64,000 nt of DNA, from NCBI GenBank assembly GCA_903813345.2, contig CAIIXF020000011.1, positions 18,585,754 through 18,649,753 of the forward strand, in the 5' to 3' direction. Under the pieces are notes generated by a model, which saw only the letters and a list, made by a program, of their open reading frames with translations, was not told the origin of the DNA and did no database searches. This document shows positions 12,001 to 23,200 of the stretch, piece by piece; positions within the stretch are counted from its first letter, which is position 1; every line of letters starts with the position of its first letter. The position numbers were made by a program, and so were the translations under genes. This stretch comes from Owenia fusiformis (taxonomy: Eukaryota > Annelida > Polychaeta > Sabellida > Oweniidae).

Positions 12001-13256
12001 AGACGGACGGACGTACGGACGGACAGACGGACGCGCCTAGGCCGACAATATGGCCCCACACTATGTGGTGGGGACATAAAAAAGTAACACAGCATATTGT
12101 CAAGTGGAAATAAAGCTAAGGGAAGTAACAAATGTGCTAATTAATTTTACCCAATCAGCCATTTTGAATAGCACTTCCTATGTAAACAAATATTATAAAT
12201 TACCAAACTTTAACATAGGTGCCTTTTACTCGAGTCTCTAGCTTACAGCTAGACGAAACTTCATTGATTTCGTATGTACTGTGCTACACGCACCTACACG
12301 CACCTAGAACTCATTTTTAATAAATTTTATAAATATTTTTAAGAATATTAATCATATTTAGGATGAAGCGTTGCTTGTCTGGATTTAGATATTTCAAAAT
12401 TTCATTTCGGAGTTTCAACACATGGTGAAATTTTCTCGCTGTAGCTAAAAATGGCTTCCGGTTCTGGACGTGAATAACATTTGAAATTATTCTCGCTAGA
12501 CTAAAGAAATCAAATATAACAATAGATTCAGACGGGGATGTGAGCTGGTGTTCTTCAAATCTATACATAAAGGTATATTTCATATTATTATGCCATATTT
12601 ACTGTGCGTGTGACACAATGATTTACAATATTTATAATACTAAGGCAGCTCAATCTTCCTCCTCAAAGCCGGAATATAGAGAAGGCTTTGGACCGAAGTA
12701 AGGTGCCTTATAGTCTGAATATAATTCAGACTAAATAGGGTATAGTCTAATTACATGCTTTGAGTGACTAAAAAGGAATGAATCTGACAAAATATGACAA
12801 GCAAATTTGAAATGTGACAAAGTGAGAATTTTGAAACTTTAAAAGTGACAAAAGCGACTTCACTGCCCCCTCTTTGGGAGCCCTCTTTGAGTAGATCAAC
12901 CAAGCGAAAACATCTTTTATCATTTTCTGTATTCATTTGCAGATCTTGGAAAGAAAAGAGACCCAAGTGCAGATGACAGCACTTTATGGACTGGTCAAAG
13001 TTTGACCCAGCTGAACTAAAGTATTGAGGATAGATGGTGCTCAATCCCTATTGGAAGTGGAAACCTTGATTTTGAACACCAAAAGGCCCCAAAACATTGT
13101 TGAAACTTGATAGTAGAAAATAATACTGTAAATAGAACAATACATAAATAGTATAGACCATGCATTGGAGGATAATTTTATTCATACAAATATGCCGATT
13201 CTAAGACATGACAGATGAGTTTACCTGCTCAAAACAGCCAATTTTGAAGACAACAT
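6009..13256 (-). CDS. SOD2: Mitochondrial manganese superoxide dismutase (five coding exons)
   Basis: Converts superoxide to hydrogen peroxide and oxygen in the mitochondrial matrix. Coding exons in minus-strand order are 13225-13256, 9652-9848, 8427-8543, 7663-7842 and 6009-6160, all GT-AG with matching phases, giving 678 nt and 225 aa; human SOD2 is 222 aa. The first ~26 residues ([11 protein letters not shown]...) are basic and hydroxylated like a mitochondrial leader, and the mature part begins near [10 protein letters not shown]. Metal ligands are visible: His in KLHHSKHH, His in [10 protein letters not shown], Asp and His in [23 protein letters not shown] carries the Gln typical of the Mn type rather than the Fe type. 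It is head to head with WTAP. Oddity: the acceptor edge of the third coding exon is repeated eight more times in the upstream intron (8592-9212). Intron 1 carries a 2.8 kb repeat block. Confidence 0.97.
6450..7400. mobile_element. Hairpin-capped element with ACGG tract (Helentron/pearl-like)
   Basis: The right end carries a GACGGACGGACGGACC-type tract followed by a hairpin, ggctcactgtgtgagcc, near 7383-7399. The left end has the inverted partner 'actcacacagt' near 6460. The interior is non-coding and rich in 'tgacctttgacc'-type words shared with 17100-17290. The layout matches two other elements in this window. It lies in the last SOD2 intron. Family assignment is inference. Confidence 0.6.
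8040..8115 (-). repeat. Dispersed hairpin-ended short repeat, copy 2 (partial)
   Basis: Contains 'aacactgtccacaaaa', 'ttggagactat' and 'tatgtcaccacc', matching the copy at 34678-34822. It lies in the SOD2 intron between 7842 and 8427. Confidence 0.4.
8511..9212 (-). repeat. 81 bp tandem array of a SOD2 splice acceptor plus exon edge, nine copies
   Basis: The words 'caggtcctagagc' start at 8511, 8592, 8673, 8754, 8835, 8922, 9003, 9084 and 9165: a period of 81 bp, with one 87 bp step caused by a 6 bp insert. The first copy is the genuine start of the third SOD2 coding exon. Each other copy, read on the minus strand, holds an acceptor (tttctgtgtag), the first ~35 nt of the exon, and then intron sequence beginning GTATGT, which could act as a donor. 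The last copy has diverged. Confidence 0.95.
9260..9565 (-). mobile_element. tRNA-derived SINE-like unit
   Basis: On the minus strand a Pol III B box (GGTTCAAACC, 9491-9501) lies about 43 nt downstream of an A-box-like TAGCATTGGTCTG (9545-9557). A ~200 nt body follows, ending in a (TA)n tail near 9266-9278. This is the order expected of a tRNA-headed SINE. The A box is imperfect, and no functional tRNA fold is apparent. It sits in SOD2 intron 2. Confidence 0.6.
10057..12893. mobile_element. 2.8 kb inverted-repeat-ended block in SOD2 intron 1
   Basis: The left end reads TTTGAGGGGCTCCCAAGGGG and the right end, on the opposite strand, TCAAAGAGGGCTCCCAAAGAGG. Both are followed inward by blocks rich in GTGACAAA/GTGACTAAA words. 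The interior contains the core-repeat element at 10505-12082, so this looks like one element nested in another. Arms are diverged and boundaries approximate. Confidence 0.55.
10505..12082. mobile_element. Pearl/Helentron-like element with about 165 bp core repeats
   Basis: Five to six tandem copies (about 10555-11500) of a ~165 bp core share 'aaaatccaaaatggctgcc', 'aagaatcatccctgaaaat' and 'gacaagactttacagacaag'. An ACGG-rich tract follows (11970-12030), then a hairpin end, CCCCACACTATGTGGTGGGG (12053-12072). The left end has the inverted partner tccccacca (10531). Bivalve pearl-type elements are known to combine core repeats, a tetranucleotide tract and conserved ends; assignment to that group is inference. 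It is non-coding. Confidence 0.7.
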
Positions 13257-14204
13257 TTTGACCTTTTCTTCCTTATTTTTCCAAACACCTTGGTCACGTG
13301 ATGAAATTTAGTATGTACGAGATGTGCGTTGTCAATGCTATAAATATATTCACTGCCGTAAAACAATGAAATAATATATTTCCTAATTTTATATTTGTGA
13401 ATATAGCCACAAAACAGTGATAAAGTCGTACTAATGTAAAAATTGTAGAATTTTACCCAGAATGCAACTTAAATTCGCATGGCGGCCTCCTTCCCGTTCC
13501 GAAATTATTTGAAATTCATGCACAAATAATGAAATATCTCCAACGTTGCTAGGAAAATATCTATAATTTGATGTTATAATGAAACATACGCAAGTGTGAT
13601 AATACAAGGTAGGTTTATTTCTCTTCTGACCTTTAACATCTTTGCAGAAAATGCAACTCAAATTCAAACTTACTCTTATTTTCAAGTTTCATCTGGCGGC
13701 CATGTTTTTGTCAAATTTATGAAAAGAAACTCACTGTTTATGGACTTATGTGAGCCAATTTTATCCTAGCTCTACGTTCAATTTGTTCTTTGATATATGG
13801 TGACTAACAAACAATTATTTTTATCAGAAGTAGATGACTTCAATTTGACATAGTCTGGCTGTCATTGCATGTCAATGATTCTGACTTTGGTACTCATTTC
13901 ATATAAGATTTCCCTGGAATCTTGGCCACTATTTCACATTAAGTTTGAATGTAGTCATTGGAAAGTAGATACAAGTCTGACAAACAAAACTCTTTATTTT
14001 CGGAATTTTTCCAAGATGAAGGGCTTTTTTCTTTTGACTTTCATTTGGTTTTATTTGTATGCAAACTGACAATTAAGGACTGTGAGTATGCGATTTGTGT
14101 TTCTACTTACATGTATTATTTACATTATCAGACAGGATCAGAGTGTTCATGGTTCTAGGCTTACTTAAATATTTATTTGCAGAAAAACAACAGGTGACAG
14201 TGTA
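13257..14204. promoter_or_regulatory. Head-to-head SOD2/WTAP intergenic region, likely bidirectional promoter
   Basis: This 948 bp separates the two divergent start codons. An acceptor-like 'tttatttgcag' ends at 14182, so WTAP probably has a non-coding first exon inside this region. Motifs such as GGCGGCC near 13481 and 13697 could bind YY1-like factors. No TATA-box assignment is justified in such AT-rich DNA. The bidirectional role is inferred from the arrangement. Confidence 0.55.
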
Positions 14205-17200
14205 ATGTCGGGGCCACCAAGAAGGGTGTCTCTAGGAAGAGAGGACCTCCACAGGCTCTCAAAAGAAGAGATTCTAGAAATGTAAAGATAATTAGGATTA
14301 TTTACAAACCTAGATAATGATATTTTACCTACTTCAGTTCTGCATATCAAAATTACAATATTGCCATTTGTCGAAAAATTTCAAAATATAAATGTACTCA
14401 CATTCGAGTCAGTACTAGTTCTTAGCTCGGTGATGTATAGAATGACAGTGTGTGTATAATGTATTTCTTCAAAAGTTCAAAATAAACTGAATATCAGGAT
14501 TTGATTTTCAATCTCTTATCTGAATATATTCTCATTACAGGTGGGAAAAGCAAGAAATATATTTGGACTTTTTAGAAACTAGAAACCCAGAAAAAGCCAG
14601 TAAGTATAATAGTTATATTATATGTTGCAAGTTATAAGTTATATTTGGGTTTGCTGAGAAAGAATCATTTTTGTTCCCAAAGTGTAGATTTACATAACAA
14701 ATACATCCCATTGATTAATAAAATAGAAAAAGATCACTTGATTATATAATTATCACTTTTTCAGATGAAAGTAAGATGATTGATGAATTCATGGCACTTA
14801 GAGATTCTGAGGAAAAGTTAAGGCAACAACAAATAGAAGCCACAAGGAGAGAAAATGTGCTAGTTATGCGCTTAACAACCAAAGAAAGGGAAATGCAGGA
14901 CTATGCTGTAAGGGAAATATATTTCTGGGAAACAAATATATTCTTAAACATATAATGTTTACATGATTTCCATATCTGAGCTATGGAACGATCGTTAATA
15001 TGCCAGGGATATTCATGTGGAGAGATTGCAAGATTTGAAAGACTGAAAATTATTTGTAGTCGATACACATTCAGCTATTGGAAATAATTGCAAAAAATTT
15101 GGAGGAAAACTCATCACTTCACGAGGATGAAATTGGACCATGTATTGTTTTTGCTCCTGGTGTTACTTATTTGCAAAATAAGATATATGGATACAGAAAA
15201 CAAAACCTCAAATGGATAATTGTATACAATGTATAGGGCAGTTGATTTAAAACACAATGTTTATTTTTCAGAACCAGTTATCAGAACTGACTAAAGCACA
15301 AAATACTAGCCCCTCCCAGTTACGGTCTATGCTACTGGATCCTGCCATTAACCTCATGTTCCAGAGAATGAAAAAAGAAATGGACAATAGTAGAGATAAA
15401 TTAGAACAAGCACAGAAAGATCTCGCGGCATGGAAGTTTACTCCAGACAGGTGTGTGTTAAAACTAGGCTTTAAATTTATTTGGAAAAGTTACATTATCA
15501 AGATAACTGTACAATAAGCCCAGTCTTAATCCCTCAATAATAGCTGAAATGATTTGGTTGGGGAAACAATGACTATGTAGTGTCAGAGAATTTCAATCGA
15601 GAATCATAGAGAGGTCAAAAAAATTTTAATTGAAATTGTGGCATTTCTATTTAAGCGGGATATAAAATCAAGTAGTCTAACAGCTCTATTCCTACACATA
15701 TTATATTATATTAAAAGAAGATTTACATTAGACTCACTTTAAATTTTATAATTATTTTTCTTTTCAGCCAAACAGGAAAGAGACTTATGGCACGTTGCCG
15801 CATGCTTCTTCAGGAAAATGAAGATTTGGGTAAAACAATAGCTTCGGGACGTATAGCGAAATTAGAAGGAGACATTGCGCTAGAAAAGACGCTCGTTTCT
15901 GAGCTGAAGAAAAGTCAAGCAGGTATAAGTACTAACCATTTGAAAATACAACAGGTTATAATCTAAATAAGCTTGCTTGAAAGTAAAGTAGAAGCTCGAA
16001 GCAAGCTTCATGGGGAAAATGTATCCTCATATGTGTCAAATGACGAGGAGATATCAAATGGTTGACCTGTTTGATTACCGGAAGCTTATTTTATGTTGAA
16101 TACAGAAATAGGCATATGAAGCTCCTTGTGGGCCTTCTTAGGAAAGCAGTGTATCTTATAAATATAATGGAGTTTAATGATAGGAATTGGCCTCTTAACT
16201 CCTTGTGCTCTTTCAAAGGAAAGCATGTATTGACTGAATACGGAAGATGAACTAGAATTTGTTCTAGCGTCAGGCTCCTTCTAACATGTTGTATTATACA
16301 TAAAGAATACTGCACTATATACAGCATGGTTGTGAATTTTGTGAGAGCAGAGTACCCAATGGGGTACTGTGATAGCAGGGTCTAGAGGATGCAGGGGTTT
16401 CACTAGAATTTCACACAAAAATAAATGAAAACAACAGGCAAAATTAATGGAACTCATAAATTTAACATGGAAAAGTTGAAAAGTCCCTAAAAACAACAGG
16501 CGATTTTTTGAAAACAACCAGTGAAAATTGCCTGTTGCCTGCTGCTAACGAAACCCCTGGGATGGAACTGGAAAACATGTAGAAATTACGTTAACCTAAC
16601 TGTGCTAGTTGCAAAAAAATATAAGTTTTAAAGGTTGTATATAATTATTGAAGTGTTTCTATTTCTTTTCAAAGCCTTAATACAGCATGTTGCTGTGTAT
16701 GATACTGAAGTTTACTTACATATTTGAAGTGGATACTCATCTTTTATTCCGTGTTAAGAAAACAGAAATTGATAACATTTTGACTGAGTGGGAGCTGTTA
16801 CAATGACCTCTACATTTAGCAATTTTCGGAAATGTTTCATCTAGTGAATTAATGATGGAACTATTAATTCAATTACAATAACATTGCCATTTTTGGGCTT
16901 ATTACTTGAAAGCATTATATGCTGTTATTATTATGTCACCACCAAAAAGTGGTGACATATTGTTATAGTCTCTGTTTTTTGTGACGGGTTGGTGTTTGGC
17001 GTCTGTAACAAATTCTTACAACGTTCAATAACTTAACAAAACTGTTAAGACTGACTCAGCTTGCTTCAAATTTTCCATTAGTTCTCAGAAGTTCAAATCT
17101 AATGAGATTTGACCTTATCAAGGTCAAAATGGTATTTTTTCAACTTCCTTCAAATTGACTAGAATTTTTTTCGTAATCAAAATTCTCAGAAATTCAAATC

Positions 17201-20200
17201 TGATTTTTTTAGTTTTAGGACTTGACCTTCAATGACCTTCTCAAGGTAAAAAAAGGTCAAAGGGTCTTTTTTCAACTTGCCTCAAATTGACCAATTTTTT
17301 CCAAAATTATCTACAAGTTCTCTGAAGTTCAAATCTGACTTGATATTGAACTCATAGTGTTCAGGTGACATTTTGTCATATTTGGACTCGTTTTGTGTTA
17401 TTTATGACATATTCACAATTGAACAACATTAATAGATATAGTATAATTCAAATTTAATACATACATCGTAATTCAAATTGTCTAGTATTATTTCCTGCTA
17501 GTCAAGTATAAAATCATGCCAAACTTGCCCATTTCAGTGTCACTGCTACCCACCTAATTACACGGCCGTATCGTCGGTGTATCATGGCGGAACTTCCTCC
17601 GGGACAAGGTTTCTGTAAGATTTTTTTATTTCCCGATTTACACCTAATTATAAGTCACGTTGAGGATAATAATTTGGCTCGAAGTTAAGGAAGATAGTCT
17701 AGTTTGAGAACGTGTCGATGGTTTTAGGTTTTATATGTTAACAAAGACACAATTCATGTATTTAGTCCCTCGCTTTTCTTACACTGACGAACGACCAATA
17801 TCAGTGTAATATTGGCAATATTAATGCCGATCGTCAGTGTAAGAAAAGCGAGGGACTAAATACGTGAATTGTGTCTTTGTTAACATATAAAACCTAAAAC
17901 CATCGACACATTCCCAAACTAGACTATCTTCCTTAACTTCGAGCCAAATTATTATCTACAACGTGACTTATAAGTAGGTGTAAATCGGGAAATAAAAAAA
18001 TCTTACCGAAACCTAGTCCCGGAGGAAGTTCCGCCATGATACACCGACGATACGTCTGTGTAATTAGGTGTGTAGCAGTGAGTGTGGTTAAGCAACTTTG
18101 TAGGCGAGAATAAAAATGAAGCCTACTTGCCTAGTAGCAAAGTATTAAAAAAAACGAGTCTCCATGACTGATGTTAATGCCTTATCATATACTGGTATTA
18201 ATATGAGGAATTGATTGCAATATGATATAGAATGCTCATTATATACACATTAACTTTGTATATAAATGTAAAATAATTTGGGGAATCTACTAACAGTTAA
18301 AGGGTTTCTCAAAGCTATCGTTGTGAGGGAAATGACGTCACATTACAGTGAATTTCCACAAGAGTGGGCTACAAGTATTTTGTCATCAATATGTATTGGT
18401 TTGTATGGAGACATTCATTGTTGTGACATATGTTATGGGGAATTCCTAACAACGGCCCCCCAGGCAATGTCCAAATACTTTCACTTTCGTTATGAGAGTA
18501 CTTTCACGCTTGATTAGAAAGCTGAAGTGTATTTATTGCATTTAATTGATGAAAAGGAATCCTAATTGATGATATTCTTCAAAAAACTCATAGACAGGTT
18601 CCAATTCTAATAATTCAAGTTTTTGAGGCATTTTTTAGAAAAAGCAACAGACCTATTTTTACTCGATCAGTTTTTCATGCTGATAAAGATATTAAAAGAT
18701 GACAGCTCAACGGGGTGGTCACGACACTGAATTTTGGCATTTTTACCCCCCTAGGAAAATATTCTAGGGGGTACTATGAAACTAGTTCATAACTCAAAGG
18801 ATATATGAGCTATTGTTCTGAGTTGTACACCATACATTGCTAGTACAAATATGAATGCTATCCTAAAGTAATAGGTTGATACCCTTATTGGTTTTAGAAA
18901 AATACAATAAACAGGAAAAAGATATGTAATTTTTGTCTTGCCAATTTTATATTTGTAGCTTCAAGCAAAATATGACAGCTTTAACAGCTCATAGTAGTAT
19001 TCTCAAAACATTTTCAAGCTATGTGCGGTATTGTAATACATCTATTTTAGTTATGAAGTACTATTTTGTAATTTTAATATGACTTTATAGTGCCCTACCC
19101 CTGGAAAATTGAAGAAAGTGGATGTGGTGAATTTTATCATTTTTCAGCATTAAGTAAGAAACATGTATTGATAGACACCAAATCAATAAATTCATACCAT
19201 CATCAAATGTTAGGTGACATTCTAATTCATTTATTACTAGAATATAGGACTTAAGATATTTTATATGTAAGTTTTCAATTTAGTACATGTATCATAATGA
19301 AATCTAGTGTAATCACATACTAGAGAGGACATTGACATAAAGTCTAAACATTATAATCATCAATTGATCTCATTTGAGCAACTAGACTATGGTGGTCATC
19401 ATGCACAAGTAATGTACTACAGTGCCCCATGTACTAGGGCACGAGTCATTTGAGCCATATACCTCCTAGTATATACCGTTACAACCCATTCAGAAGGGTC
19501 ATTTACAATGTGCAAAACATGGCAAAAGTTCCGTAAAACTGTTAGTTCTCATCATCTGACTATATAGTAGAGTCCTCATTAAGCCATAATGAATCACAGC
19601 CAGATGTTAGAAAAGTAGCTAAGAATCTTTTTTATTAACCAAAGATGACTTTCCCACCGATGGTGCCTTACACTTGTATAACTTAGTGTAACTTATTTAT
19701 TATTATTTGGGAGAATTCGAACATTTCCCCCTTTTTACACTTTGAATTTTAAACAACACTACCAATTAATAATATATTGTGGATCTTTTGGGAGATATTA
19801 TATTTGAGATTGTAAGAAATACATTGGTAGGTCAACTGTACATGTTGCTTTCAATTTTATTTACTCTACATAGATCTGATTTTGTATTTAAATACCAAGA
19901 CTTCAGTTTACTTCAACTGTCATGACTAAAGCATTTGATAGTATTTACATAATAATGTTATAAAGGAGCATGTGGGTTATCGCAAACAACTCCAGACAAT
20001 GGTCCTTTTTCCATATAGCTTTGAAATCTCGTTAAGGTCTTGTTTTTAATGAGATTTTAGGAGATCTGCATTTTTAACCATTAAAAAAGTTTTCTTCCAT
20101 CTGATGGCATATTTGAATTCTGTGAGTAATTCTCTATCAAAACAACTTTGATTTGCACTGTTATTTACCATTATTCAAATTCTAATGATTTTCTGGTTGT

Positions 20201-23200
20201 CTAAAAAAGGTCGGGCTAAATCCCCATTGACACAATGCTGAAAAACCTTTTAAAGTTCATTTACTCTTACAAGGATCACAATTTTAATGTGAAATCACAA
20301 TCCACATGTCAATAAGATCATATAGTTACATTCGAATGATGTTTTAAGTTGATCCAAATGGAATTACTTCTTAAATCAAGAAATTAAGTGACTCTGGCAA
20401 TACATTTACATGTATTCTAGCCCTACCCAAGCTCTACCAATACCCATGATGCCATCTATTTTTCATTTATATGGAAAAGGGTCAATTTTAACTTGAATTA
20501 TGAATATTTTCTGACCATGAACATGGGTATATCTTTTAGATCCATTCACTATCTTCAAGAAAAGTAAATATAATGATTAATCAGACCTAAGTGATATTAA
20601 AGGGAATGGCCCAGTCAACATACTTTTTACTAAAAATGATGACCTAGTTTTTACCAAAGATGCAACCTTTAAAGGAATATTCCTTGCCAAACCATCTCTC
20701 TCCTCATATGGTAGCTATAACCATATATATGCTTGCCATGTATAGCAAAACACGCAAAAATGTTTTGATATGGTCAAATTTGATCACTTAGAAAATGTGA
20801 TGCTCAATTCCAGTAAGCTGCCATCTTTTAAAATTTCACACAGGAAGTGATGTCATCGACTCTCAACTTTGCATATAGCATTAGGTGAGGAGCTATTAAG
20901 AATTACAAAACCAGCTAAATATTCTTTTTCAACTTTGTATCTTATTTAATCCTTCTAAAAATCTCTTCTTTTATTCTAAGTTGACAAGCCCTGAAAATAT
21001 TTTTGCACAGAAAGTAATGATCACTTGTCTAGAAGTGATTTTGTGCTACTTTCCTATACTGTTATGGGCAAGGTTATAGAAGTTGAGAGTTGATGACATC
21101 ACTTCCTGCATGAAATCTTAAAAGATGGCAGCTCACTGGAAATAAGCACTAGATTTTTAAATGATCAATATTGACCATATTAAAACATTTTCCCATGTTT
21201 TGCTAAATATGGAAACTATATATATGATTATAGCTACCATATCAAGAGAGAAAGGGTCTTGCAAGGAATATTCCTTTAATTATATTGTTGAATGCATAAC
21301 TAGAATATGCTTTGAGACATGTTCTATTTCCTAAGAGGAAAAGTGGATTGCTCCAGGGACTTTAAAGACACTGAATTTGGATGACCAAAATGAACTGAAA
21401 CCAATGGATAGCATGAATTTTTTCAAAGGGGAAATAACATGGGGAACACTAATCTTAGGGGAATTCAGTTTTCTTTTCAAGAGCTATTTGATACATTAAA
21501 ATAAAGAATAGTAATGCATTAAACATTGTTAAAATGATTGCATTTTTAGTGAAAATGAGGTCAACAACTTTGAAAAAATATATTGATGGGTTGATTGCTA
21601 GTGAAATATATCCGAGTCCGATTGACTTTATTATCCCTGTATACCTGTCTTCATGGTCATGAAATAGTCATAATCAAAGATATAACTGTCTGAAATTGTT
21701 TGTGATAACTTCCGTGAACCTTTGCAGGTCAAATCAGGAGTGACACAATTTATTTCCACCAAATTTTTGACATGTCTTCAAATACGATAGTATTTTCTTC
21801 AAAAGATAGAGTGTCACTTGTGAAATTTATTGATTGACCTGAGATCGTATCATATCTTTATGACATAGAAGCGAAATAGCCATATTGAACTTTAATGAAT
21901 GTTGTTTGCCACTTTTCGACAATTTCGTCAAAATTTGGGGGTTTTGGGGAGGGGTACAATTAGGTTAAAAAATTCACCTGATTCAGACTATCCTTAAATG
22001 AGCACTGATTCACCCGAGGGCATAACTTTTCCAAAACATGTTAGTGTTATTTTTGGACCACTCACATTAATGTTTCGTCTATCCCCTGCAGATTTCATCG
22101 GAGTATAAGGAAAATGCTCTGAAGAGGGATGCCTAAGGATGCTACTTAAAAGTTCTGGTATTTTTGAGGTCCCAACCCTCTATTCATGGGAATAGTTAAC
22201 CATTGTAGAGCTACTCATGGTTAACTGACAGAATTGATTGTATCTTCAACTAAGGAGTCAATAAAATGTTAAAACCAGAAGAAAACCACACCAACTTTCT
22301 TCTATTTACCAGGGGTAGGGCACTATAAAGTCATATTAAAATTACAAAATAGTCCTTCATCACTATAATAGATGTATTACAATATCACACATAGCTTGGG
22401 AATGTTGTTAGAATACTACCTTGAACTGTTAAAGTTATCATATTTTGCTTGAAGCTACAAATATAAAATAAGCAAGAAAAAAATGACAAAAATTGCATAT
22501 TTTTTTCTAATTAATTGTATTTTTCCAAAACCAACAAAGATATCAACCTATAACTTTAGGATAGTATTTATCTCTGTACTAACAATGTATGCTGTAGAAC
22601 TCAGAACAATAGTTGAGTTATGAACTAATATTATAGTACCCCCTAAGATAATTTCCTAGGGGGGTAAAAACGCTAAAATGCAGTGTCGTGACCACCCCAT
22701 TGAGCTGTCATCTTTTAATATCTTTATCTGCATGAAAAACTGATCCAGAAAAAATAGGTCTGTTGCTTTTTCTAAAAAATGCCTCAAAAACTCTTTCCCT
22801 TGAGATATTCTGAAATTGGAACCTGTCTATTTATAGTTATATACATCTTTTAACAATCTGTTTGGAAACCCCTATATGATCTCCATAATAACACATTTGT
22901 CAAACCATGAGTAATGTTAAACTCCATGTCTACTCACATTACTGATGACTCCATTCAAAATCTACAATGTTGTGGAACTAGAAATGATTTATAACCTGTA
23001 TTGTATGGCATGTGAAAAAAATTAAAAAGATTTGTTTTTATATCACCACCACAAGTGGTGACATATAATATTGTTATTTGTGGATGATGTTCGGTGGTTG
23101 GTGTTTGGTGTTGGCATCTTAATCCTGTAGAAAGTGGCAGGTGGTGACATTTTGCATGTTAATGCCTTGTTTATTAAAGTGGCTCTGTACCTATTTCTCA

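Noticed and set aside
11882-12131. Minus-strand frames with [14 protein letters not shown]-type repeats
   Set aside because: Translation of the ACGG tetranucleotide tract in a mobile element; the same kind of peptide appears at 45584-45946 for the same reason.
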